Notes: generated by a model from the sequence alone, not told the origin. 22,500 nucleotides of DNA from Glandiceps talaboti (GCF_964340395.1 NC_135565.1:11676742-11699241), one strand, 5' to 3'. Numbered from the stretch's first letter, positions 1-8,938 are shown. Made by a program: numbers and translations.

Positions 1-1395
1 GGAGATCAATTTCAGATTCTCTTTGTTCTCACTAATAATAGCTTTCTCCATTGTTTCATCAGTTGCCTTCTTTTGTTATTCGTGGTTTTATTGTATCAAT
101 TTGGACCGCTGTTCTTTTTTGTATCTAAACTTGTTAAATTGGTTTAATTTTGTTAAAGTGCTGGGTTAAAGCCAATAAGCCATTACATCGATACAGAAGT
201 GGGTTTTTTCTTAGTATCTGGATGCTTTCTAGGTACAAAATATTTTAAGTTCAATTTCATCTTAGGAAAGTATGTGACAAAAGCATAGACCAAAACATTA
301 CTGACAATGTGAAAAGTATTTTTGGATTGTATCAAACGTGTGATGTTTTTATATAATTTAAATAAAATATATATAATTGAATTAATAACCTTCCGAATAA
401 ACCATTGCCTTCATTTTAACCTAAATTCATGTAATGATCATTTTCTAACTCAGATAAAAGCATACGCCTTTTCGATCCACGTCATATAGCAAACACTTCA
501 ATATCTTTCAATTGTAAACTATGATAATAAACTAATTAATATAAGTTCTTGTGTGGTTTAACAATATATTCATCGTGCCTTTCTCAAAGTTCAAAAATCA
601 TATTGAAAACCAATAATGAGCTTGGTAATGTACTGTTATCAGAAGAGAAAACATATTTGGACAAAATGATCCTAATAATGATTTACTCCCTGATACTCTT
701 CCAATCGCCTCATGATAAAGCAACAGGGGTGCCATGTTAGATTACTAGATGAACCCCACGAAGTCTATGTAAAAAGACCGATGTCACATCCAGAGGCATC
801 CACCCACTGATTTGATAGGGATGAGCTACATACCCTGCTGCTAAATCTCAGATCGTATCTCAGACCCATTTTAGCAACAACGAAATCATGTCTTCGTAGA
901 ACACACACTTCCTCTCAAAATCTGTACCTCTTTGTGACAATAGTGGCACGAGTTAAATGAAATTGGTGATTAAATACGAAAGAAATACGTGACCGCCTTT
1001 CGGGGAAATTTCTATTTGTAGTGAAACAAATTAAAGTGACATGCCCATGTCCGATATGGTATGTCACCTCTGTGCTAGGTTTAATTGAAATCATGTACTG
1101 CATTTCAGAGACATGAAGCATCAATTGCAATTTACGGATGAATTGCTGTATACACACACAGATGGACGGATACGGCCCATTGTAGTAGTTGCCCTTTCGG
1201 TGGACTAAAAAATATTATCTGTATTTTAGAACAAGTTGTAATGTTGTAATGGAAGGATTGTTATCATTTTAGGCTAAGGTTAAACGACATTAGCCACACC
1301 ATTCCAAATCTGCACCCCATAAAATTCCCAAAATGTATACCCCAACAGTGTAGCACGTCGCGATCTGTTTTATATTCATTGGTCGAGTACGAGTG

Positions 1396-1406
1396 CCCCC
1401 CCCCCC
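1396..1406. repeat. Poly-C run
   Basis: An uninterrupted run of 11 C in an otherwise AT-rich region. A second C11 run lies at 18806-18816. Run length is prone to sequencing error. Confidence 0.8.
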
Positions 1407-1761
1407 TTACATATCAACTTTCTTAGTGCGAAACCAACTCTACTGCTACATCATCTTAATTGTACTGTGATGTAAGAGAGAAATAACAAATGATAAAAAT
1501 AGAGACCCTATTCCATGGTGTTATTCTTTGACATTTAACTGTGCCTTTCTTTCTCGTTTAATCTAACCAAATGTTTGCAGGGACAAAGCGACATTTTGTG
1601 TTTGCTTGAAATGGCACGCATATTGCCGGGGGATATCATATAATGACACTTTGTCATAATATGATTTTGTCTTTTCTTCATTCCATATTTCATAACTGGA
1701 GATAAAATGACATTTCATATAAAATCCTTATAAGTGCACCTAATGCTAGTAATTACATCAG

Positions 1762-1769
1762 TGACGTCA
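1762..1769. promoter_or_regulatory. Perfect CRE-like palindrome
   Basis: The octamer TGACGTCA, the full CREB/ATF consensus, sits inside a 10-bp palindrome GTGACGTCAC at 1761-1770. An 8-bp palindrome is expected by chance roughly once per tens of kilobases. This is therefore only a candidate site, though one inside the intron of an amine receptor gene would be biologically reasonable. Confidence 0.2.
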
Positions 1770-2015
1770 CGATATACAATGATTTAACATATCTTATTCT
1801 ATAGTTTCCCCTTATATAGTATATTATATTTTATTGTGCAGTGTTTCTGAGTCCTTTAATAGATTACACCATTCACTCCAGTTGATTTTAACTGTTAACT
1901 TCAATCTCTCGCTTAGGTTTTATTTGATTTCTTTATTCATCAGCCCACATCCACAGTAACAGGCAAATACAGTTGCACTACAATGCCTACTAGTTGTGTA
2001 AGTGTTCCCCTTTTA

Positions 2016-2140
2016 ATGTATGTATGTATGTATGTATGTATGTATGTATGTATGTATGTATGTATGTATGTATGTATGTACGTATGTGTGTGTATGTATG
2101 TGTGTATGTATGTATGTATGTATGTATGTATGTATGTATG

Positions 2141-2171
<31 letters not shown>

Positions 2172-2316
2172 GTATGTATGTGTGTGTATGTATGTATGTA
2201 TGCATGTATGTATGTATGCATGTATGTATGTATGTATGTATGTATGTATGTATGTATGTATGTATGTGTGTGTGTGTATGTATGTATGTATGTATGTATG
2301 TATGTATGTATGTATG

Positions 2317-2348
<32 letters not shown>

Positions 2349-2429
2349 TGTATGTATGTATGTATGTATGTATGTGTGTGTGTATGTATGTATGTATGTA
2401 TGTATGTATGTATGTATGTATGTATGTAT
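2016..2429. repeat. (ATGT)n microsatellite, about 414 bp
   Basis: A near-continuous ATGT tetranucleotide array. It is interrupted by short GTGT stretches (for example near 2084-2104, 2180-2188 and 2266-2278) and single changes to GTAC, GTAA and GCAT. A period-4 repeat cycles through four sense codons on either strand, so every frame stays open. The long open frames here, with Tyr-Val-Cys-Met or His-Thr-Tyr-Ile repeats, are artefacts. Confidence 0.97.
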
Positions 2430-3270
2430 CATCTACTTAGAGTTTTCTGCATAGCGTCTAGCTCCTAACTATTGATTTCCTTTATTCACGTCTATACCTA
2501 TAAATGTTGAGCAACACAATGCCATAATTAACATATGCTTACTGCATGATAACAGCATGATTTATTTCCGAATGAGGTTAAGTATGCCATAATAACATTT
2601 AATATTGTGCTACTCCATGTACAGTTAGGCTACATTAGGAAAGAATACTGTAGATATATGTACACCACAGCAGATGATAAGGTACATACAGAAATTACTC
2701 TAATAAATAGAGGAAATGTTGACAATTGCTACATAAATATATTTTAATGTTACCAGGTAAATGGGTTGAATGTTTACTTGAAATCAATTATTCAAGACAT
2801 CAGTCAGGTATCCTCGACAACGTATACCAGCAATATAGTAATCGGTATACCATTTTCATTGCCACAACAGTTGAAATACAGTAAACGCTGTTTTATTCCA
2901 CTGTTGAAGTCTCTTTCGTTCGTTATAGAACGATTTAACTACTTCCAAAGTTTATTACCTTCTTGCAGGGGATTACGTATACATAATGGTGCAATTACAG
3001 GCAAATTGCGACATACGCAATCTAAAACTATTGTTGGGGAATGCGGATATAATCTATCAACGGACACTCACAGCAGGCTCTCCCCTCGAGTGATAGCACC
3101 ATCAACCTCGTTCAGTGTTTTACACTAATTTGATTTCAGGGTGATTATAACAAGGCCGCCAAACCAAGACGCCGCTATCACCCTCGTATATAATCTATCC
3201 CATACTTTCGTCTGTTGTATCTAAATTGCCTTTAGATTGATTTCGGAAGTGTATATACTATATATATAAT
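2430..3270. other. No supported gene
   Basis: The one long frame is plus strand 2766-3128 (about 120 codons). It has no upstream ATG, starts at TTG and resembles no family I recognise. A possible splice acceptor, TTACCAG, ends at 2756, and the frame is open from there, so an exon cannot be excluded. However, it would lie on the strand opposite to the receptor gene. A small 8-bp inverted repeat (AGGGTGAT/ATCACCCT) lies near 3139-3183. Everything else is non-coding AT-rich sequence. Confidence 0.4.
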
Positions 3271-3421
3271 CGAGCTTTTTCAATATGTGCCCCTCGTCTA
3301 TGGAATGCCTTGGCCCTTGCCATCACAGATCCGAACTACTTCTTCATTTGACAATTTAAAAGCAGTTTGGAAACTTACCATCCTAGGTCGTTTTATCAGT
3401 AGAAACTGTTATATAGTTTAA
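3271..3421 (+). pseudogene. Non-LTR retrotransposon (CR1/L2/Jockey-type) ORF2 C-terminal fragment, frameshifted
   Basis: Frame 1 from 3271 reads RAFSICAPRLWNAL, the usual motif just after the reverse transcriptase core of CR1/L2/Jockey-type LINEs (pattern R-x-F-S-x-x-A-P-x-L-W-N-x-L). Within 3310-3319 the reading moves to frame 2 and continues as LPSQIRTTSSFDNLK, the matching 'LP..IR...S...FK' tail of these proteins, and then runs to a stop at 3419-3421. The shift looks like a short insertion or duplication around the repeated CCTTG. Catalytic domains are absent. This is a dead, 5'-truncated copy. The family assignment rests on motif recognition; the exact clade is not resolved. Confidence 0.7.
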
Positions 3422-3460
3422 CTTTATGCATGTGTACGTACATTTTTACTACTATTTCCC

Positions 3461-3825
3461 TAAGGCCAAATAAAAAAGTTGTTTGGTTCCGGTTACCCCA
3501 TCACCTGGTTTTTCATGCCGATCCTAAACTTTTTTTATGTATTCCAGAAAATTAATGATAAAATCGCGAAAATCGTGCATGAAAGAAATAGTGGGTGCGG
3601 AAACTGACATCAACTTAAAAAGATAATATAAAACTATTCTTCCAATCTGTAATGGCTGTACATCCGATAGGAAGAAATAAATAACACAGAGGCCATTTGG
3701 AAAACGATGGAAAACCTGAACTAGACACTCACACATAAGAAAAAAAATATTATAAAATAAAAAAATCTACCTACCCCACCTATTTTAAAATTGAATGTAA
3801 TCGGAACCACACATTTTTACGCCTA
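3461..3825. mobile_element. Non-autonomous inverted-repeat element (family B, complete copy)
   Basis: The left end (3461-3495) reads TAAGGCC, an A-rich spacer, then GTTTGGTTCCGGTTAC. The right end (about 3797-3825) read on the minus strand gives TTAGGCGT, an A-rich spacer, then GTGTGGTTCCGATTAC. The ends therefore form imperfect terminal inverted repeats around a roughly 300-bp interior with no convincing frame. The 70-codon minus frame at 3524-3736 shows no domain. The interior near the right end has a TACCTACCCCACC block that recurs, as its complement, in the related end at 17689. No clear target-site duplication was identified, so the superfamily is left open. Confidence 0.6.
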
Positions 3826-4360
3826 ATGTCGGGACGTTTTAATCAGTTTTTCAAATAGTGTATTTTTTGTTGTCTTTTATATTTCCATGTCATTTGTGCA
3901 GCCCATTGTGATTATTTTTAATGTTTTGCACTTTATAAGAAATAATTATTAAGATTAGTTATTGTCTGCTGACAGGAATGTTTTTGATATCAATTACGTC
4001 TACAAGAACACCACATATCCGAACATACAACACGGTAAGAAAACCTTTTTTTAAGGTTGGTACACTTTTATAAGTGAACGAATTCAATATACTTTCATTT
4101 TGAAATAGTTTCCTTTTCAGTAATGTGCAAGACAGTGTTATGAATCAATCATTATAATCACAATCATAGTTAAAAAAAAAATTATTGAAAGGACTATCAA
4201 TATTTAATATTATAAGACTGAGTACAGAAGTAAGGATGTTCTGCAATTACTGGTCTCCATGGTAACCTTAAAACAGACGTTTTGAGCAAAAGACTAAATT
4301 AAAGTTTATGGTGGCTCTACTTTTTTCTGTTTCTCATCCTCTCACCTTAAAAATCGTTCG
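3826..4360. other. No gene or repeat seen
   Basis: AT-rich sequence with poly-A and poly-T runs (for example 4171-4180) and no frame worth reporting. Confidence 0.6.
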
Positions 4361-4470
4361 TTTAGTTAGTTAGTTAGTTAGTTAGTTAGTTGGTAGGTTG
4401 GTTATTTATTTATTTAATTTATTTGGTTAGTTAGTTAGCTAGTTAGTTAGTTAGTTAGTTAGTTAGTTAA
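4361..4470. repeat. (GTTA)n microsatellite with internal TTTA segment
   Basis: Tandem TTAG repeats run from 4361 to about 4390, then degrade to GGTAGGTTGG and TTTATTTA. They resume from about 4424 to 4470 as GTTAG units with one GCTA variant. Confidence 0.93.
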
Positions 4471-5168
4471 AATGAAGAAAATTGCAGTTTAAGTATTAAA
4501 GAACGCACATACACCTACATTTATATGGTGATACTTTCAAATCATAATCTTAGAATACTTTAACTTTCTGAATGACTAATAAGAAAATAATGATAATTTA
4601 AATTAGAAGGACATTTTCAGTCATTTGTTTTACTAGAGTTCCCAATTTTCAGCATTTCAAAAATCGCTCAGATAATCACTTATGGGACGAAATCTCACAG
4701 TTAGTGACGTTGTGACTGTTTTAATTCTGTTGTAGGGGACGTTGATGTCGCCAGATTGATAGAAATAGAGTTCGTCGGGCCATGAGAAATATGGAAATAG
4801 CTATGGCCATCCTAAAGGCTGTATCAGCATTGGAAATGTATTGTCGTCATTCTGTGTCATGTCAAGGTTTTTTGAGAAGTATTTATATAAACATTGAATA
4901 GAACTGATACAATATTGAAGTGTTATAAATAATAGACAACACGTTAATCCATTGTTTCTTTCATGCTGTGATTTCTTCGCACAATGACGAGCTTCTGTTC
5001 CTACAGCATGTATTATCTCTGAACTCTATAAATGTAATATACCTACAATGTAGTTTAGTTGAAAATGATACTATGACAAGATGTAGTAGGTATGGTGTCA
5101 GATATAGTTATTAATAACTGCTTCTTTTAAGACATTGCATGCCTGATAAACTATATGCTTGTACGTCA

Positions 5169-5169
<1 letters not shown>
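4471..5169. other. No supported gene
   Basis: A polypyrimidine tract ending in AG at 4734-4735 on the plus strand is followed by 16 open codons before a stop. This is too short to call an exon. Nothing else is recognisable. Confidence 0.5.
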
Positions 5170-5199
<30 letters not shown>

Positions 5200-5468
5200 T
5201 GTATGTATGTATGTATGTGTGTGTGTGTATGTATGTATGTATGTATGTATGTATGTATGTATGTATGTATGTGTGTGTGTATGTATGTATGTATGTATGT
5301 ATGTATGTATGTATGTATGTATGTATGTATGTATGTATGTATGTATGTGTATGTGTGTATGTATGTATGTATGTATGTATGTGTGTATGTATGTATGTAT
5401 GTATGTATGTATGTATGTATGTACGTATGTATGTATGTATGTATGTATGTATGTATGCATGTATGTGT
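5170..5468. repeat. (ATGT)n microsatellite, about 300 bp
   Basis: Second large ATGT array, in the same orientation as the one at 2016. GTGT interruptions fall near 5217-5228, 5271-5280 and 5346-5358. A single ACGT variant lies near 5422 and a GCAT near 5457. Apparent frames across it are period-4 artefacts. It lies inside the predicted receptor intron, about 240 bp from the splice donor. Confidence 0.97.
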
Positions 5469-5712
5469 TGGGGCTACATCGCCTTTAATGTCATTGATAT
5501 ACTATATGTCAAACACCTCATCGCCGAACAAAGAATTCGCATTACCAGATGTTTAATGTGTTTTGTTCTTTAAACTTTAAAATGTGTTGACCCACGCCTC
5601 TACAAGTCAGTGTCATATCAAACAAAATGTATCCTATGTCTACGCCCGTGTCCCCAAGAAATAGGCTTACGAAATAAATTGTTTGGTCTTTAGAAATTAT
5701 ATGTTTACTCAC
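5469..5712 (-). other. Start of intron 1 of the D2-like receptor gene
   Basis: On the minus strand the intron begins at 5712 with GTGAGT, directly after the exon's last codon. The receptor reading frame stays open by chance for 56 more codons into this intron (to 5542). The residues it encodes lack the TM3 features expected next (extracellular Cys, Asp 3.32, DRY), which supports splicing rather than read-through. Confidence 0.8.
5707..5712 (-). promoter_or_regulatory. 5' splice donor of receptor exon 1
   Basis: The minus strand reads GAG|GTGAGT, close to the optimal metazoan donor, and leaves the reading frame in phase 0. The last exonic codon is Glu at position 2.65 of TM2. Confidence 0.88.
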
Positions 5713-5976
5713 CTCGACGTACACAGCTCCTGGCATTACCAGTAAACCAACCAACAAGTCGGCAACTGCTAGACTAACGATGAAATAGTTTGTTATGTTA
5801 CGAAGATTTCGTTCTTTAACCACTGCTACACACACTAAAATGTTTCCACAGACAGTGATAGCGGAGAATACCAAAATTAACAACGCCCAGTAGTTTTTAG
5901 TTTGCTCTACTTCGCCTTCGCCTGCCATCTCCGTTGATACGTTTGTGTGACTCGGATATTCTCTTGCCTCGACCAT
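5713..5976 (-). CDS. Dopamine D2-like amine receptor (class A GPCR), first coding exon, partial
   Basis: A seven-transmembrane G-protein-coupled receptor for a biogenic amine. Known D2-like members couple to Gi/o and lower cAMP at the plasma membrane of neurons. This exon encodes 88 residues. Residues 1-28 are an extracellular N-terminus with one N-glycosylation site (Asn12-Val-Ser). TM1 spans about 29-53 with the Gly44-Asn45 pair (Asn 1.50). The first intracellular loop is [13 protein letters not shown]2 spans about 64-88 with SLAVADLLV containing Asp73 (2.50), then Met81-Pro82. The ending VMPGAVYVE resembles vertebrate D2 VMPWVVYLE more than octopamine, 5-HT or alpha-2 receptors. ATG 5976 is chosen because an in-frame TAG lies four codons upstream at 5991-5989; Met17 is an alternative. 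TM3-TM7 are not in the window as far as I can see. The ligand is inferred from similarity; another amine is possible. Confidence 0.93.
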
Positions 5977-6096
5977 ACAGTGTGTGTTCTATGGAACTCT
6001 TCGTTGCTGTAGTGAAAAGGAAGTCTCCCGCTTGTCCGTCTTCTTTCTCACTGATTTCGTATTTTGAATATTCAAATTTATTTCGTTGCCTGGTTA
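5977..6096 (-). promoter_or_regulatory. Predicted 5' UTR part of receptor exon 1, with candidate upstream 3' splice site
   Basis: Upstream of the ATG the minus strand reads a pyrimidine-leaning stretch and then TTTGTTTCCAG, with the AG at 6098-6097. This would place the exon's start at 6096 and imply a separate, more distal UTR exon and promoter. No convincing TATA box or initiator is seen here. The other minus-strand frame through this stretch (6106-5897) is out of frame with the receptor and appears to be chance. Confidence 0.4.
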
Positions 6097-6448
6097 CTGG
6101 AAACAAAATACGAGAGTATTGTATTCAATATCGTAATATAGATTCGGGTGTAATGAAAGGATGATAAAATTAGTGATCACTTGTGTAATCAAGCCAAACA
6201 CTCGATATACAGCTAATATAGGCTAAATACTCATACTTGAATTTACAAGTGAAAGATCTTCCGTTAAATTCGTTATTTCCGGAGCCGGACATAGCAAATG
6301 AGTATGCCTACCTTTTTGATCGACGTAGATTGGTTAAGTACAGAGTCGTAGCAGCTACTCATGCGTTCAAAATCTAACATCGGTGTTTCATAGCTTGTCG
6401 GCACAAATCGTCACTTTGCAGTTCTAATGTATAAGTGCCAATTTAGTT
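6097..6448. other. Receptor upstream flank, no gene seen
   Basis: About 350 bp of unique sequence with no coding frame and no recognised repeat. It is either 5' UTR intron or promoter-proximal DNA, depending on whether the acceptor at 6097 is used. Confidence 0.5.
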
Positions 6449-6803
6449 TTAAAGTGGCCATATGGATGAGAATTTGGTATTTATTTTGGATTTTTATTTG
6501 ATAAAACAACTTCGCTAGGTTTTTCTACTTGAAAATATAATGTGAAATAACATATACCAAGTTCATGTTCACATCTCAATAAACGGCAAAACATTAAACG
6601 ACGTGTAAAATGTTTGTTATTGTACGTACAATAACAAACATTTTACAATATTTTCATCTTTTTTCAATGTATTGAGTTGCGAACATGGACTTGGTATATG
6701 TTCTTTCGCTTTATTTTTTTCAAGTAGGAAAACATAGTGAAGCTGTTTTATCAAATAAAAATCCAAAATAAATACCAAATTCTCATCCATATGGCCACTT
6801 TAA
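6449..6803. mobile_element. Palindromic fold-back MITE, family A copy 1 (355 bp)
   Basis: The element is an inverted repeat almost end to end, centred between 6625 and 6626. The outermost 60 bp of each arm (6449-6508 and 6744-6803) are identical when one is reverse-complemented, beginning TTAAAGTGGCCATATGG. The central 42 bp (6605-6646) are a perfect palindrome. The middle of each arm has diverged but still aligns. The ends are TTAA, consistent with a TTAA target duplication as in piggyBac-type insertions, though a TA duplication cannot be excluded because the sequence is symmetric. It has no coding capacity, so movement would need a transposase encoded elsewhere. Two relatives occur at 10346 and 18886. 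Confidence 0.9.
6605..6646. repeat. Perfect 42-bp palindrome at MITE centre
   Basis: Perfect two-fold symmetry about TTGTAC|GTACAA with no unpaired loop. The core TTGTTATTGTAC/GTACAATAACAA is also perfect in the copy at 10502-10527 and partly kept at about 19046-19070. It is a strong cruciform or hairpin candidate. Confidence 0.95.
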
Positions 6804-7245
6804 TGTCACTATGTTTTTCATTGACTCTTATATATAACGTTCTGATTATTTTATAAATTATTTTCCATTTTTTTGTCTTCAATCTCGTACGTTACATTTA
6901 CAATGTAGATTTTAAGAACGTGTCAACGTATTTCGATTTAAAATTTAAACCGTCACGTATCTGCTGACCAGACTTGTTTATATTTCATAAAAGCAATCTA
7001 GAGATTGTAACAGTGTTGCTGTTCTATCAATGCTGTAAGCTGATAGTTGATTATGCTAGTCTATACACGAATAACTGATATGTCATAAAGCATGAACCCA
7101 AGTATCATTGAGTTGCATAAACTGTAATCTCACAGCATTTGTATCAGAGCTCAATCTTCGACAACAATGACATAATGATTATGCAAGTGCCGGGTATGAC
7201 GAATCGCAATATAAATGTCTATATCTCTAGGGAAACGTTGGTCTT
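6804..7245. other. No gene seen
   Basis: AT-rich unique sequence. The short frame beginning near 7139 on the plus strand runs into the following microsatellite and is not a gene. Confidence 0.6.
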
Positions 7246-7314
7246 TGTATGTATGTATGTATGTATGTATGTATGTATGTATGTATGTATGTATGTATGT
7301 ATGTATGTATGTAT
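7246..7314. repeat. (ATGT)n microsatellite, about 69 bp
   Basis: An uninterrupted ATGT run in the same orientation as the other four arrays. It is the shortest and purest of them. Confidence 0.96.
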
Positions 7315-8292
7315 TATGTATGCACAATAGAGATACATGGAAATACATCAACACGTGTTCATGAAACAATCTTATGTTGCCAATGGCATCACTACCTGGT
7401 CATGGAAGATTTTTTGTCCTAAAGAATTACCTTTTGTAAGAACAGGATATAGCATTTCGGAGTTCGTTATTTTCAAATTGAAGAGCCATTGCTATCGGCG
7501 ACAGGAAGCATTTTAACATCATGTAAGCTAATCTATTTCTCCCGAATGTGATTCTTTAAATGGGTTGATGAGAGGATAATAATGAGGTGTGTCGTTAGGA
7601 GCTGAATTGCGTATATAGTGCCTATATCACTCATTTTATAAGATACAGCAAGTTCTTTTGCCACTGTGATTTAAACTGTGATGCATTAATACCTGGCGAA
7701 TTGTTAATACTGCTAAATTACAATTATGTATGTTAATTAGATTACTGATTAAGTTAATGCATTTCAGAATGAGATGAAATACAATTCAATAATAAATGAT
7801 TTATTGTGGATACATTTCCTTGGTTGCACACTTCTATCGACCCGATTCGTGTTATGGTTACATTTAAAGTACAGTTGTCTGGCAAAACTATAGAGAAAGT
7901 ATGCTCTGAATAAAGTAATAGACATCTTGGATCCAATGATAAGATAACACACATGCCAGAACGTGGGATTGAAACCTGGTTCTTTAAATATGATAACCAA
8001 CTGATAACGGACATTGTATGGTACAAACTACATGTCGTACAGTACTGTATATCGCCACGTCTTTAAAAAAAAAAGGGTTACCGTTACCCTTTCTTGCGAT
8101 AAGCTGGGAGTTCAACATTGACATAATCACGACAATTTCGTTAGTTAGTGACTCGGACGAGTAGACATTTACCACACTGATTACCTATAATGGGCTATAT
8201 CACCAAGCAAAGGAAAGGTTTTCGCAAAAGCTGGATTATTTGGCTGTAGGCAACGAGTAAGAGAACAGTTTGCATCCATCCAATGGGATACT
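7315..8292. other. No gene seen
   Basis: Roughly 1 kb of unique DNA. Overlapping minus-strand frames at 7754-8175 (62-90 codons) have low-complexity or chance-like products and no family motif. A poly-A run lies near 8065-8075. Confidence 0.6.
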
Positions 8293-8503
8293 CCAGGTAA
8301 TTTGCACTTATAATATTATCCTATGTTGTTATACCCCAGGTAATTTGTACATAGAATGTCGTCCTATTTTGTTGAACTTTAAAAGATCAGTCGAAATCAC
8401 CATTTTTATGTTTGGATGAGATACCGAAGTAATGCCACAGCTGGCTAATTTGCATCTAAAATGACATATTTTCTTCAGCTTTAAAGATCAACCCAAATCA
8501 GTG
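8293..8503 (+). repeat. Three diverged direct copies of a 40-70 bp unit
   Basis: Unit A (8293-8330) and unit B (8336-8405) both begin CCAGGTAATTTG and continue through a CCTATNTTGTT block. Unit C (about 8440-8503) begins CTGGCTAATTTGCAT and shares with B the later block CTTTAAA(A)GATCA followed by an AAATCA-like end. This is an old, irregular tandem duplication of unknown origin. Confidence 0.5.
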
Positions 8504-8689
8504 TGTTGAAGTAAGACTAATCAACAGACATGCTCAACTCAACGTGCCTTTTGATAATAACTATGAAACTTACTTCTGTACGACTATAGGTAACAGTCAA
8601 CAGAAAAGCAAATAGGATATTTAAGAAACAATTTCTTCTTATGAAATGTACATACATTGCTGGGTATTTTTTATCTGCTGCATGAACTT
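8504..8689. other. Unique sequence
   Basis: No frame or repeat recognised. Confidence 0.5.
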
Positions 8690-8752
8690 ATTCAATTCCA
8701 TTCAATAGAGTTCAGTTCAGATCAGTTCAATTCATCGGAATTCAATTCAAAC
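8690..8752. repeat. Degenerate TTCAA/TTCAG pentanucleotide tract
   Basis: Imperfect pentamers TTCAA, TTCAT and TTCAG repeat about ten times. They share the CA-after-TT pattern with the tail of the SINE relic at 19742 and with the start of the larger tract at 8939. Confidence 0.7.
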
Positions 8753-8938
8753 GAGATGTGAATAGTTTTATAAAAATGTCATTAAAAAGAATCTGACAAA
8801 TGTAATTGTATTTCTTTCATATCTGTTTGTCCCTTTTAAAGGCATTGAATCGGATACAAAGATTGATTTCGCGACAGTGAAACGATGTCAAAACGTAGGA
8901 CATGTATCCAAGGAAAGGTGATATATGGATGAGACAAA

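Larger units (their letters stand above)
1..2015. other. No recognisable gene; probable receptor-gene intron
   Basis: About 2 kb of AT-rich DNA. Open frames are short (the longest is about 80 codons at 915-1157, minus strand) and match no family I know. The only item worth noting at the far left edge is a minus-strand frame open from about 75 to 1, with an ATG at 51 and a lysine- and glutamate-rich product. It runs out of the window and is treated as a finding, not a gene call. Because the receptor exon at 5713-5976 is transcribed leftward and no later exon was found, this stretch is most simply read as part of its first intron (inference). Confidence 0.5.

Noticed and set aside
1621-1660. 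ATGACA-CTT-TGTCAT hairpin as a regulatory element
   Set aside because: Short stem of a kind expected by chance in AT-rich DNA, with no supporting context.
1940-2468. Many overlapping open frames of 60-148 codons with Tyr-Val-Cys-Met or His-Thr-Tyr-Ile repeats (also at 5098-5573 and 20863-21638)
   Set aside because: They are the unavoidable translation of period-4 ATGT arrays, which contain no stop codon on either strand.
2766-3128. 120-codon plus-strand frame
   Set aside because: Starts at TTG, has no recognised domain, and lies antisense within the probable receptor intron; kept only as an unexplained frame.
4734-4783. Splice acceptor followed by a 16-codon frame, considered as a terminal exon
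   Set aside because: Too short, on the strand opposite to the receptor, and no polyadenylation signal close behind.
5542-5712. Continuation of the receptor frame past 5713 as coding sequence
   Set aside because: A near-consensus donor lies at the junction, and the read-through residues lack all TM3 hallmarks.
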